DNA of 64,000 nt, taken from NCBI GenBank assembly GCA_013368325.1, contig JAACJK010000163.1, forward strand, positions 1,736,001-1,800,000. The letters run 5' to 3'. Positions within the stretch are counted from its first letter, which is position 1, and each line of letters opens with the position of its first letter. This DNA is from Ephemerocybe angulata (taxonomy: Eukaryota; Basidiomycota; Agaricomycetes; Agaricales; Psathyrellaceae). Of the stretch, positions 34,721 through 46,724 are shown in pieces. A program made the position numbers and the translations under genes. The notes beneath the pieces were generated by a model. The model saw only the letters and a program-made list of their open reading frames with translations. It did no database searches and was not told the DNA's origin.

Positions 34721-37286
34721 CCGTAGTGTGAACAAGGGAAAGAAATGACACTCCGGGACAAGCTCCCCTTCACCATGAGTCAATAATCTATGTGTAGCAT
34801 ATCAGTCAGGTGTATCGCAGCAAATGGAAATAACGTACAGAGATCTAGACAGTCTCTCGTGCTCTGCTTCTGTACCTCGCATAATGAAAAGAAGCCTGTG
34901 AGGCGATATGGCCCGAACCCCGTTTCAAAGGAAGGAAGTTGGCCGGGACCGGGGCCAGGTACCGAGAGAGCTGATGCGTTCAGAGAGGGACGAGGCAAAT
35001 GTGGCTATTCCGCGCGAGATTGAGTGAACCATTGGCAGATGTTCTCATGGCCTCTTCGATCTGTCAATAACATTGACAGAGAAGAAACAAGATATAATGT
35101 GTTGCGGATGCGGGTTTGAGGCATATTCAGGCCGGGTGTACTTGGAATATGTTATCCTTTTCACGGAGTCAGTCGCTCTGTGGGGACAATAGTCCAGGCA
35201 ATGTACGAGAGCGCTGTGATCCGTAAATCAGTTTTCGCTGCGGGTAAAAAATTTCCCTGTACCTTACAGTCGCAGTACCCAGGTCCTTCTTGGGAACAAG
35301 GATGCGGTACTGCGATCCAGAGCGATACTTACTACACAATTGCATTGAAAGTGGAAAGTCGATTCCGTGACGTTGTGGGAGGAAGCAAGGGCTCTGTTGG
35401 CAAGTTCGCACGCCAGCAGATAGCCTTTGGCTCTGTTAGTTCTCGAGTCTGATGGCCCCGACTCGCCCGGCGCGATTCGTTCCTTTCAGTGGACTCTTTC
35501 TTCTCCCTCCAAGTCTGATATCTGACACCTGTTGACATCTACCTTAGAAGCCCTCCAAGACAATACGAGTCCTGCTGCAAGGGGGGAAGGGGGCAACAGG
35601 AAGAGGTACCACCCGACTGTCGGGCTTTCCCCCTTCATTGGCACACTTTAAGTCGTGGAGATTCATCAGGACGCCTCCTAAATCTTGGCGGCTCGCCCAG
35701 CCAATGACACAGTCCCCCAATTCCCGCAAGGATAAAGCTGCGTACAACCCAACCACAACCAGCCGAATCCCTTCTCTATCCAGCGCCACGACTTTATCTG
35801 ATAAGAGATGACAATAGCTGCACTGTTCTCGTTCCGTATCGTTGTGAATCTCCTGCTCGACCTGTCTGTCAGATAACGGGGGAAGGTATAGCATGGCCAG
35901 CATCCCTCCACCACCATCAAAGATACACCACTTCGACTCCATCTCTTGGATTAAATGTACCCGACTGTGCACCGACCCCCCGTACACCATCCCCGCCAGT
36001 CGATGTACCTTTACTCAACCACCAACAGACTGAGTCTGATATTAGCTTCGCCATATCCATTAGGTCCATCAAGATTGTGTCCGTAAAGCTGAAGACATAC
36101 TCTCAAAGTGCGTCCTACCATTCCTGGACTTAGCACTTGATGAAGCGCGTTTTCTTGTAACAGCTGTCCTGCCGCATCCAGATGCCGAGTCGGAAGACTG
36201 AGAACAACTTAAATCCAATCCTATCTTATCGCCACCATAACCCCGTTGATGATGTACCACTGGACTCTCCCAGCGGCATGACGGACATCCTCTGAATCCT
36301 CGACGCCGGGATGACGGCGCTTTCCAGGCTGAGGTTTATCATTCATTTGGTCTTTTCCTCCCACTACCACGACTTTCTCGTCATATATTACTCCGTCGGC
36401 GGTGTGGAATCTTCTCTGGGCTTTGTGCCTTGATGAATCCCTCTGACCTCTGAGCCGGTTATCGTACCAAGGCTGCGCTTTCCCCTAAGCTTGCATCAGA
36501 CTACCAGTACCACCAGTGCCTTGTACACAAAGCAGCTGGGATAAACCTGGAAACGGCTTCATCGAGTCATATTAGCCAATAATATTTCGCAGTACCTTTA
36601 CCCAAAGGTGTAGGGAGTAATTGGCCAGCACGACTATTGATATACTCACTTCTGCCCCTGAATATAGCTGTGCAGCGAGCTTTTGGAACAGCATCTGGTC
36701 AATTTCATAAGTTGAGCCACCGGTCAAGCGTCCGATTAGGCTGATCATCCATAGACGATGTACAATGTGTACTGGGCAGTGCGCACTGAGCATAGCCCAA
36801 TTGTAGCCCAAGGGTCAGGTTCTCGAGATGATTCACACCATTCGGCATCACGGGCGCCAATCAGTGTCAATCAGTGCCATTTTAGATCGATTAACGGGCT
36901 TTGCGCTCTCATCTGCCTCAACAAAAGAGTCTCAGTAACAAAGAAACTATGCACAGAAGAATTGGCATGGGCTAGCTACACAACCGTCGTCGCTTAGATC
37001 ACAACCATCGACAACGCGAGACAATAGCCAAAGCAGGACATCCCGACACAAAGCCGCCGGCGGTGTGGCAACCTCTACACGTGGTGTGAGCTCTGCGCTC
37101 TAATTTCGTCCAAAGCCACTGTTCACTGCTATAACTGTAGATTTGTGGCGATACTCGGATAGCAACCACTCTGGTATAAAAAGGACCCCACTGCGGAGTT
37201 AGCAGACGCCCCATACTTTTGGATCATTTTCGATTTTGCTCCACGACCACCATCGTCGTCTACTTTCATTCCTAACTCTCATCGCC
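34721..37286. other. 2.5-kb stretch without a supported gene
   Basis: Frames up to about 150 codons occur on the minus strand (35544-35990), but their composition and lack of splice context do not persuade me. TATAAAAAGG at 37176-37185 may be the promoter element of the gene starting at 37287. Confidence 0.4.
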
Positions 37287-39573
37287 ATGTCCAACGGTAT
37301 GAATCTTTTCTCGGGGGCAACCAACTTTCAAATTGGCGAGCTCAAGGGGAAAGACGTTTCAGGCAACTACTACGACTATGGACACACCTCCAGCGTGCCA
37401 CAAGCGCCAAATGGCCATCGATCGAGGAATCCCTTTCATACGGGTGGCCCCCAGGGATGGGTCCCTCAGCATTCATCGAATGGGTACGACCAATCCTATC
37501 AACCACACGGTTCCTCCCAATACACGCCACAATGGGAACACGGGGTCGACCGAGGACACCAGTATCGACCCACGGGTATGTACATGTTCCTGATCCGTTG
37601 AGACCTTTTCTGACTTCGAGACGCTAGGTTTTCCTCATAACCAGCAGCCAATGCCTGCGCCACAGTCTCATGCTCGGAACGAACCCACATATCAAGATGG
37701 GCAAAACCTACCCCAATTCAACATAGGCCACATCGCTAATGGCAACTTCGGCGAGAACGGTCCAGGTGGTGTGATAATCCAAACCGACGTGTCCCCTGGT
37801 CATGGAAATGGCGCCAGCTGGCAGACTTCGATCCAAGGTAAGAGATCCCCCTGTCTACTCCGAAGATGATGATGCTTACTTAGCTTCTCAGGCCACTCGT
37901 ACGACAACGGGCACTCGTACCAGCACAGCAGTTATGGACAAGGAGGCGTGTACTACTCAGAGGGTAGACCGTATAACGGAGGCCATCATCAAGGTGGGGG
38001 CCCAAATCGAGACGACAGGGAGTATTATGATTCGCAGCCGCCGGTAGCGCCACAGTGGCCTCCTCCCAATCCGGACGCGGGTAGACCCCACACTCAATAC
38101 CCACAGGCTTCTCCTGCGCCTAGAGGGCCTCCTGCTATGCAGATGCCCCCAGCGAGGCATACGTCTACCTCCGTTCAGGCTCAAGGTGAGTTCATTCGTT
38201 GCATCTCGTTTGTTTTTGGATACTGAGTGTTCCATTAGTGATGGTGGCGAGCTCTACGACGACGAAAACCGCGTTGAACCCATTCCGGGCTGCACCGCCT
38301 TCAGCGCCTATTCAGTCGAGGCCCGCACCAAATGTCAGTCAAAACGGGAATCCAGTGAGGCAGGTCTCAAAGGTAGACAAAGGCAAGGGAAAGCCATCTC
38401 CCACTTCGCCGCGTGGCCCCGTTGGTGAGGGAAGCTCAGCCACGGCGAAGGCGCATTCCGTTTCTACCCCTCGTCAAGCATCTCCCACTTCGCCGCGTGG
38501 CACCGGTGAGGGAAGCTCAGCTGCGGCGAAGGCACAGTCCGCTGCTACCCCTCGTCAAGCTGTGGTGCCAGTCCCAGCGGCCCAAAAGCCGGACCCCGTC
38601 CGCCAAGCCCCTGGGAAAGAGCTCAAAGGGAAAGAGAGAGCTCATTCGCCTATAATGCTTGTTCGCCAAAAGCCTGCCTCGGATTCTGAGCCGGAGGATG
38701 AGACCACCACTTACCCGGCGGCAGTAGCGAAGAAGCCGTCAATTCGGCATACCGCTTCTCAGAGCTCACAGACCGCAGCATCTTCAAGCAAGACGCCTGA
38801 GAATGTCGAGGAAGCGAAGCCTGCTGCGAATCAAGCCTCTACTAGTGACAATGCGACTCCAGCGCCTGTGCTTGATGCTGAGGCGATGCTTGCTGCCTAC
38901 CAGAAACAGTTGACGGAGGTACTGTACGATGATGACTGGGACCGGGAGTGCAACATATCAGACTCGGAGTCGGACATGCCGACCCCAGAGCCTTCAGTCA
39001 ACGCTGGTAAGTATAGAGGTTTACTTTGAGTCTAAGTTCATGCTCATGAATAACTTCTTTACAGCCGCAGAAGAATTGGCTGAGAATGCAGCCACTCGAA
39101 CTCAACAACCGGGAGCTGGTATCTCTGGTTCCACTTTAACTGGCCCCGGTATAACGAGGTCCAAGACGGTGCATAAGACCCCTGAAAAGGGTGTAGAGGA
39201 TATGTCCTCCAACCCTCCTGCATACACGGAGGAAGCCGTGCCAGGGGAATCGAGCGCCCATCAAGCGCCCGTTAGCTTGGGGTACTATTATGGCCGTGAC
39301 TCGAAGAGGGCCAGGGAGGACGCTTCGAGTATCCAACAGCGCGATCCTATTGATTATACGGTTACAGCGCCCTTTGACTCGCTAGAACTCGTGGACTCTT
39401 ATACTCCCGGTACGGGAGAGGATAGGGCAATCGGACCTACCTTTTCTTCATCGGAATCACTGGCAGTGGAGAAGAAGAAGCCTAAGTCTTTCTTCAAGCG
39501 CGTTTCGAAGGTGTTGGGTGGTAGTAAAAAGGGCCCGTACCCGGAGTTTCACGGGAATCTTAGGATCGAGTGA
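37287..39573 (+). CDS. Large low-complexity protein with phase-1 introns only
   Basis: Exons 37287-37575, 37628-37837, 37892-38185, 38239-39006 and 39065-39573 give 689 aa. All four introns interrupt codons after the first base (phase 1), so every internal exon is symmetric. The N-terminus LFSGATNFQIGELKGKDVSG resembles a short motif I associate with N-termini of many mushroom proteins (F-x-x-A-x-N-F-x-I...V-x-G-N). That resemblance is from memory and unverified. The rest is disordered: Gln/Pro/Gly/His-rich to about 265, then Ser/Lys/Pro-rich with a tandem repeat (SPTSPRGPVGEGSSATAKAH / SPTSPRGTGEGSSAAAKAQ). A more ordered C-terminus follows (LGYYYGRDSKRAREDASS..., then KKPKSFFKRVSKVLGGSKK). 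No enzyme domain is visible. Confidence 0.75.
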
Positions 39574-40127
39574 GCTGGGAGTATGGTAGGGATCCTTGTG
39601 TGCTCTAGGATTTCCCTAATTCTATTGTGTCCTTTTTTCTTCATGAGTCTCTCTTTCGCTGGTTTATTCGTCGATCTCGACGCGGTTTAAGGACCGTTTC
39701 GACATACCCTCTTTACTAAATAATTCGAGTTGCAATATATGGTATCTTACTTCCTTGTCTCAAGGCCGTGTCCCTGTCCCTATACTTGTTTAAAACCAAG
39801 TTACAACTGAGCATGGTGATCACGACATGGATTGATGGACCAGGCAAGAGCATCCGGATTGATGGCTTCCCGAATCCCAAACTCATTCTCCTCCACTAAC
39901 CACAAGTTCCATCTCAGGCTCCTCATTTCAGTGTTCAATGCCAGAGTATAATGGACTTCGAACTGGATCAACAGCTATCCAGAGCGATGCCCCTATTCGG
40001 TTTCCCTGCATCCGGTACTACGGCCACGTGTCATACGACCTCCTGACGCAAACCGCAAGATGACGATCGAAATACCGAACCTTACACTCAGACTCACCAG
40101 TGCAGCCCCCCACCATCGAGAATAGCG
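39574..40127. other. Intergenic
   Basis: 3' UTR-like T-rich sequence is followed by an unremarkable 5' region. I see no gene. Confidence 0.45.
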
Positions 40128-41754
40128 ATGTCCACGGCTGCGGCTACACAAGAACCCAATGACAAACTATCCAGCGAAAATCCGCTGCGACGACGAATGA
40201 ACCTTCTACACCGCGCACACTCGCTCACGAGCATCGGCTCCGCCGCGACTCACAGCAAGATCCTACCGGGGCTCTCGAATGTACACGCCGGCGGGAGGGA
40301 TGGGGAGAAGAAGGGGAGGGGGAGGAGGTACTCAGAGGATAGGTCGGAGGATCTCTCGCCTTTGGAGTATGAGACTCAGACCGGGTCGGAGGAGTCGAGC
40401 GAGGAGGATCACGGTCTGAACCCTGGGTTCGAGGCCGAGAAGAGGACGAGGGCTATGAATGAATCACCCATAACGCCCAACGCCACATCGACGCCCAAAC
40501 GGTCAGCATCGACGAAGAAACATTCGGCGGGGAAGACGGAAAGGGCTCGCGCACCACCGGCGAGGCCGACAGTGGACACCTCGTTCTCCCGCTCGCCGTG
40601 GTCGAATTTCGCTTCTGGGCGGAGCCCGATGTCTCCTAACTCTCAATCTTGGTACGAGTTCGATCTCGCCGTCGTGGTCGCACTGGTATCGCCCGTTGGA
40701 AACTGGCTCACAGGCGGGGACCATATCAAGAACCTCCTCCTCGTGGTGCTCCTAATCTTCTATCTGCACCAGATAATCGAAAGTGAGTCCTCGCCTCCCT
40801 ACACCCTTCCTACACGTGGTTAATATGATACTGCGCATAGTTCCTTGGGCGTTATACCAAAAGGCCAGGCCACGACGACGCTCCCCGCAGTTCCCCCCAG
40901 ACCTCTCCGCGCCCGCCGACGCCCGCTATTCTCACCTCGCAGCTGCGGAACTACGTCGGCTCGAGCTTTTCTTCCTGCTCTGCACGCTTCTCTCCCCGCT
41001 CATTGGAGCTCTGCTCCTGCGATATGCGACGGAGGCGGTCCTGGGCCCGCAGGCGGTGAGCTGGTTCAGCACGGGGCTGTTCATCCTCGCGACGGGCATG
41101 AGGCCGTGGGCCCACCTTATTGACCGGCTGAACGAAAGGACGGTCGAGCTACATGATTTCATTCACTATCCTGAAATGTCTTCAACCTCTGCTCAGGAGA
41201 AGGTGGATGTGGGGGTTACGGAGGAACTGGAAAAGCGGATTGCGAAGTTGGAAAAGTCTTTGGCGAAGTTTAAGCTGAACGTGGTGCATTCGACGGAGGA
41301 GGTGTATGAGTATGTCGACGATGCTATGGATTCTGTCGAACAGGATCTACGGAAACAGGAGGAGAGGGTCGAGGAGAAGATGGGGCAAGTTGAGCGGAGC
41401 CTTCAACAGCGCCCCACTATTTCCCATATTTTACCCATCGAGTGGTTGAAGGACACCGTATCGTATACCAGGATCCACCGCCTGATTCCATTCAAGAACG
41501 GGTGGCTTCTTAAATCATCGGCGGCGAGCCCTCGGCGACATGTCCACAAACCCCTGGCGATGACGCCTGCTAACTCGAGGTCACCGAGGTCGGGTACGCC
41601 GTTGGAGACGATCAATGAGGAGGAGATCATGTATGCGAGTTATCCTAGGATCATGCGTCTGGCGATGTTCGCGTCGAGGATGGTCTCGAGGATGCTCACC
41701 TTCGTGTTTTTGCCCTTCAGCGCCGTTTTGAGGATGGTTCTGGGCGAGAACTGA
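40128..41754 (+). CDS. Conserved-looking fungal membrane protein with coiled coil
   Basis: Exons 40128-40782 and 40841-41754 (phase 1 intron of 58 nt) give 522 aa. Residues 1-180 are disordered and charged. Hydrophobic segments follow: WYEFDLAVVVALVSPVGNWL, NLLLVVLLIFYLHQII, LELFFLLCTLLSPLIGALLL and AVSWFSTGLFILATGMRPW. Next is a long heptad-like coiled coil of about 80 residues (EELEKRIAKLEKSLAKFKLN to KMGQVERSLQQ), then a basic linker and a final hydrophobic stretch (LTFVFLPFSAVLRMVL). The layout suggests a multi-pass organelle or ER membrane protein with a cytoplasmic coiled coil. I do not recognise a named family. Confidence 0.8.
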
Positions 41755-42112
41755 TCTTGTATATCCATCCATTCGTTGGAGATCGAGTTGGGCTTCCTTC
41801 TATTCTATTTCTTAACTATTCCACGGCCCAACCGCCTTTGTGTATGTACCACCAGAGACCTGTTTGTAAAACTAAGACTGGACCCGTCACTCCTCTGGGA
41901 GCGAGACCACCAGGCAGTTTAACAGCATTCCTGCGAAGGGAGTATCAGCAGGTCCACCACTGACGACGTGAAGTCACGACATTTTAGCCTCCAGGTAAGC
42001 AACCTCGACCTATTTACCTGCCTAACAGTCGTCAGAGTGCAATATTTCGCTTTTGGATGGCTGAAGGGAACAATCGTGATTACATTCGAGAACATTCTGT
42101 TACATCTTTCAA
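41755..42112. other. Convergent intergenic region
   Basis: This is 3' sequence of the plus-strand membrane-protein gene and the minus-strand gene ending at 42113. I see no gene. Confidence 0.45.
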
Positions 42113-42217
42113 CTACTTGCTCTCCTCAGACTTCCTCGAGCCCGTATACTTGCTTTCCTCAGACTCCCTCGAGCTCGTATACCTGCTTTCCTCAGACTTC
42201 CTCGAGCTCGTATCCTT
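42113..42217. repeat. 33-bp in-frame tandem repeat
   Basis: About three units of a 33-bp sequence containing CCTCGAGC[CT]CGTATAC and TTCCTCAGACT encode alternating SEES[RK]YT-SSR units at the C-terminus of the minus-strand gene. Confidence 0.75.
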
Positions 42218-42813
42218 CGAATCCCTCTTCTCCGCCGCTGGGGACATAAGGCGACTGTACCCACTCGTCATGAAGCCACTGATAGCTTTGGACAGCTTAT
42301 CTTCCAGATCCTGGGAGACTCCTTTGAAGGTCTCGGTGGGAGCGATCGCGGGCCCCTCTTCCTCCTCCTCCTCTTCTTCCTCATAACCTGCAAAGCTGAA
42401 TTGGCCGAGAGGCGACGTCGATCGCGCCCATCCCGGAGGAAATGGTCGAGTAGTGGACGACGACGATGATCTCGATGAGAAGGATCCCGAGCTCCTAGGG
42501 AGTGGCGAACTGTATGGCCCGGATCCGTATTGGTGTATCACGTAGCTGTTGGTGGTGTTGTACTCTGTCGGGCCATTGTTGTGGATATCGCCCCGCACTG
42601 AGGAAAGGGAAGGCGGTCAGAGGAGGATCAAGCGTTGTGGTATGACGGAAGTTACATGCCTTCGGTATTGTAGTACGTGGTCTCGTTATGCTGAGAACCA
42701 CCCTGGTACTGGTTCCTCGAAACGCGGGATTGGCTGTTGTCCCCCATGTTGAGGTTCATCGCAGGTGGTTGAGAGACAGCCTGCTCAGCCGGAGGCTCGG
42801 GCTTGGGCAACAT
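42113..42813 (-). CDS. Small disordered protein with KGVS-LEDKLSKAI module; GC-AG intron
   Basis: Exons 42660-42813 and 42113-42597 give 212 aa. The 62-nt intron has a GC donor (AAG|GCATGT) and a CAG acceptor; no GT donor keeps the frame. Ser-rich and Glu-rich runs precede a module ETFKGVSQDLEDKLSKAISG continuing FMTSGYSRLMSP, followed by Ser/Lys/Glu 11-residue repeats up to the stop. The same module ends the protein at 44807-45370, where it reads ETYKGVSGPLEDKLSKAIQG, and both genes have a phase-1 intron upstream of it. Function is unknown. The module looks like a single amphipathic helix with an aromatic/basic cap. Confidence 0.65.
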
Positions 42814-44806
42814 TATCTCGAGGTGGACAATATGCTGGATAGAGGATGAGACTAAACGCGAAATCGCCTGCTACTTACCACGGGTAACATGAGGCCTGTG
42901 TCGGCTGCTGTGATCGTATCGATCCTGCAGCCATAACCAAAAGCAGGCGCGCCATGTCCCAAGAAGGCTCGAGTGCTGCACTTCGTTATGACTCGCTCGT
43001 GCTGGAAATGGCAGGCACGAGCCAAAAACCCCGACCCACCAGGAGAATCCACCTGGACCCACATTGACATAGCCCCAACACGTTGTTGGCTGGAATTCGG
43101 GAAGGCCCTGGGACTTTTGATGATCACTGTGACGTCTTTGTTGCAGGTGAAGGGGAGGAGCAGGAGAACTGAAAGCTCTCTAAGTCTAATGGCGGGCGCA
43201 TAGCTCTAGGAATAAGAGCCGTTCTGTCAGTTTTGCAGCTGCTCGGGAAATAGGCGCCAGCGAAGCGCCGAACACTCACGTGGAGGATTGATGGCTAAAG
43301 GTGATCCGCCTGATGCAGGGTCGGCAGGGACTTGCTTTGACTCCGTTGGGGCTGGAAGTTGGAACCAGGCAGTCAACAGGCGGTAACCAGTCATGTCGCG
43401 ACTTGTTGCTTGGTTCGACTTCGACGTAGAGTATCGCTGGCGGCGTGGTCATAATAAGGACTCGAATATGCCTAAGCTTGGCTCAAGGAACAGCAGTCGA
43501 GTATCTGGGAAGGACTCACCTCACCGCCTATCCTCTCTTTCGCGCGGAAACTCGACACCAGGTATACCTCCTTCACCTTCCGTCAGGAGCCCTGACGCCA
43601 TTGGCGCTTACCGAAGTCTCTGGACCTAAAATCCGTCGTTTAGAATCTGATATACCTCCGAAACTCCCAACACGCACCATTACCAGCCCGCGCTCGACAT
43701 CGCCCTTCCCGCAGGCGATCTAATCTCCACGAACAGCCCAGCTCAACAGCGTCCTTACATGGCTCGTATCCAACCCTAACAAAGCAAGGTCCTATAGCTG
43801 GGGACCACGATGTCGAACACCCGGCCCAGCACACGAAATCTAATTCCAACCACATCAGCCTTTGCCAGTTCACCGCCTTGACGTACCCCAACTTGACATA
43901 CCTGCAAGAAATCTCCGTAGACCTGAGGGTTTGAGCTGGTGCTCCGGATATAAAGAATCGTATGCACCATTTACACCAGGTCTTTCCAGCATCCCCGCCC
44001 CGGTGGTGACGCATTTCGCGAAACGTGGACCACAGTGACCGACATCGTGATACAGCCGAGCCCGTTTGGGTGCCCCAGTGGCATGTGTGAGCCCTACACT
44101 ATCTGCGCTCACCTCCTCTCTTCAGTGCGGGTAATTAGGTCGAGGATTTGTATGTTTGGGCTGTCCGTCATCGTCGTGGGGGTTGGAGGTTGGGCGAGGG
44201 GATGTATGAGGTGATGCTTCGTGGAAGGTCGAGACGGACTGGGGCGGCCTGCAGGATGGCACAGATATCTTGAGTGGCTTTACTGCACGAGCTGAAGGTT
44301 TAAGTCGGTCGACGGGGGAACAACTGCACTACAGCGGTTGCAGGATGGCGAGATTGGGTGGTCTTCCATTCTGAACGTCATTAGTTAAGGTTTGGCCGCA
44401 AAGCCTACAACATCGCCAGGCTGAATAGAGTTGAATAAAAGGATGCGTCTGAGAGGAAGGTACGGAGGCGATGGTGGGGATGGGGATGAATGGGTCGGCG
44501 AATGGCCTCGTTGACGGCAGGATGAATCATGGGCAAATCACCCATGATGGCCCGAACTCAAGAAAAAATGGATTCCTTTCACACACTATATGAGTAGATG
44601 CTTTGCAAAATTTCCAGAGGCTAGTTACATATTACAAGGTTACGAGGTTCTAACGCCATAATAAGGGGGATTCAAATGAACGATAAGAAAAAATGGTAAG
44701 TAGGGAGGCCAGAAAAGTGTATATCGGTAGTTTGCATTTGAACGGCTGGCTGTCGCTTGCGACAGGAATGTATTCGATAAGAGCCTCCAACGACCTATCC
44801 TACCCA
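42814..44806. other. 2-kb stretch without a supported gene
   Basis: A plus-strand frame at 43393-43629 and an overlapping one to 43723 (Ser/Pro/Arg-rich) could be exons of something. On the minus strand, frames at 43640-44014 have improbable Cys/Trp-rich composition. I can support no gene model. Confidence 0.4.
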
Positions 44807-45370
44807 CTACGCTTTAGCGGCCGTTGCCTCTGGTGCGCTTGGTGGAAGGAGGCGACTGTAGCCGTTGCTCATAAACCCTTGGATTGCCTTGCTTAGCTTG
44901 TCCTCGAGAGGGCCGGAAACTCCTTTATAAGTCTCGTTCGGGGTCACTGCAAAAGGGTCGGCCTCCTCTTCCTCAGGTTGTGGTGGCGACTGCGCCGGGC
45001 TGAATCCAAGGGGAGTTGCCCAATTGACAGTAACATTATCAGCGCGTCCGATATGAACTACAATGCAGATTGTCAATGATGTGGCAAGAGGAGGTAAGCG
45101 ATGCTCACCTGGGCTTTGTGAACCCAGGTTCATGGTAGTTTCTGCTTCTGTTCTCAAGGCACTGCTATCAGAGACGGCCTTCTCTGACGAATCGGTAGTG
45201 GAAGACGCACTCTCAACGTTTCCAATGGAGGTTTGGGCGATTGCACCCGCCTGGAAGGTATGGGCGACCAGCTCGGCTTTGGTAGGATTACTTGGAGTGC
45301 CCTGCTCCATAATCTTGTCCAACCCTTGGGCAAACGCACGGCTTGGCTGGTTGTCGGACTCGGATGGCAT
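44807..45370 (-). CDS. Small disordered protein with KGVS-LEDKLSKAI module
   Basis: The start is MPSESDNQPSRAFAQGLDKI at 45370. The frame is open to 44807 even without splicing, but a typical 51-nt intron (45108-45058, GTGAGC...TTGTAG, phase 1, divisible by three) is probably removed, giving 170 aa. Order: a helical N-terminal part (LDKIMEQG, AELVAHTFQAGAIAQTS), Ser/Thr linker, VHIGRADNVTVNWA, an acidic stretch, then ETYKGVSGPLEDKLSKAIQG and FMSNGYSRLLPP. This C-terminal module is shared with the gene at 42113, so the pair is a local duplication. There is no signal peptide, membrane segment or known domain. Confidence 0.65.
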   Translation of the reverse strand: MPSESDNQPSRAFAQGLDKIMEQGTPSNPTKAELVAHTFQAGAIAQTSIGNVESASSTTDSSEKAVSDSSALRTEAETTMNLGSQSPGEHRLPPLATSLTICIVVHIGRADNVTVNWATPLGFSPAQSPPQPEEEEADPFAVTPNETYKGVSGPLEDKLSKAIQGFMSNGYSRLLPPSAPEATAAKA

Positions 45371-46291
45371 CGTTACGCTGGTTGAGGCGAAGACTGGGAA
45401 GGGTTCGATTTAGGCTCGTTGGGATGAGCAGGTAGTCCTTTTAAGGTGAAACTCATCTATTCATTTCCCTTTCTCCGGAGTCCGGACGATTCGTTTCCCA
45501 GAGTGAACCAGGATTCCGGCACAAAACCACTTGTGACGGCCGATGAGTTTACATATGGACTCTATTAAGGTACGAAATAACTTTTGATCCTCCTGGCGCT
45601 TAGTACCGAGCAATTACTAGGAGGACAGGGTTTCTTAACTTTAATTGACATCGTAGCGCACCATCGAATGGATTCAGCCCTACAGGATGAGGAGTTTACC
45701 TTGAAATTTGCCAACGCAGTTTGGGTCAGACATTCGACCATTTCGCGGGGCTCGATTGGGAATGCTGGGACCAAAAAGGTTTTTCGGAGACCAATTCTAA
45801 CTCCGCGAATCTTAGCGCCCACACAAGCATAGCCACAGTCCCATGGTCTGGCGGCGTTCCTGGAGCAAAAGATCTTTTTAATTTACTCCGAGTCCCAGGG
45901 CCGGGGCACCAAATCACTCTTGTGACTCGAGATGAACCGCCTTCCTGCTCCTCATTGTTATGCGATAAGATCTTGACAGTGGCCAAGATCCTGAATGGTT
46001 CTTTGCGACAGGACGCGCCCACAAGGTTACTACTATAATTACTTTGTCAAGTAGTCACTTGTAAGTCACAGCATGCTTTTGTCTCGATGATGACAACCGT
46101 CAGCTCTTGTGGGTCCACCATTGTTCTTGTGCATATGAACCGGATTCTACCAGCAAAACCGGCACAATGAACCTCCGAAGCGTACGGGTTCCCATATTAT
46201 TTAAATGCATACATACGGACATGCAATACACATCAATATCGCCTTGAACCACCTCAGTACCAGCCCAGCCTTCATCCAACCGACAAACACT
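45371..46291. other. Intergenic
   Basis: I see no gene. It includes the putative promoter of the gene at 46292 (TATTTAAATG at about 46197-46206). Confidence 0.4.
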
Positions 46292-46724
46292 ATGTTTTCT
46301 ACCAAATCTAAGGGATGGAATTTAACGACTTTATCAGGCGACACCATCCGCGGCGTCGTCGAGGAGGCAATGTACGATGGAAGGATCCAGGACGGTGGAC
46401 CGCAACAATCTGTCGAAGGTGGGCCTTGCTCACATATCACTCGTTCGCCGCTCAACCCAGCATCTGGCCTCCAGAGCAAATCCGAGCCAAAACTAGTGGA
46501 AAGAGTCGTGCTGACAAGATTCAAGGTTCGTTAGCATATTCTAAACCACAAATGTGGCTTTTTAAATCGCCCCAGCTCTCCTCAAGGTTTTCAAAATGAC
46601 CGTTCAAAACGCCGAGCATGCAGGTGAGTGGCTCTACCAGAGAAACTTTTCGTTGGCAATGGAGGCTAAAGTATCTTCAGAGGAGTTCCGCGATGTACTT
46701 GACGACGCAGCTGAGCGAACTTAG
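46292..46724 (+). CDS. Mini-exon helix family member 1
   Basis: Exons 46292-46418, 46475-46525, 46576-46623 and 46681-46724 (all introns phase 1, about 50-57 nt) give 89 aa. The 48-nt third exon encodes ALLKVFKMTVQNAEHA and the next exon begins EEFRDVLDDAAERT. Five more genes (47516, 58736, 60232, 61857 and 63591) have an exon of 48 or 51 nt, phase 1 at both sides, with the same [hydrophobic]-LL....T..[ED].A pattern. In each the next codon group is [KEQR]-x-[FY]. This gene is short and contains little beyond that helix pair. It has no signal peptide or cysteine motif. Function is unknown. Confidence 0.65.

Noticed and set aside
43393..43629. Plus-strand frame with WFDFDVEYRWRRGHNKDSN, faintly like the RNase H end of a Gypsy-type polyprotein
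   Set aside because: Too short, lacks the Y-R-x-G-x-x-N..A-D-x-L-S-R consensus, and no reverse transcriptase, integrase or LTR is nearby.
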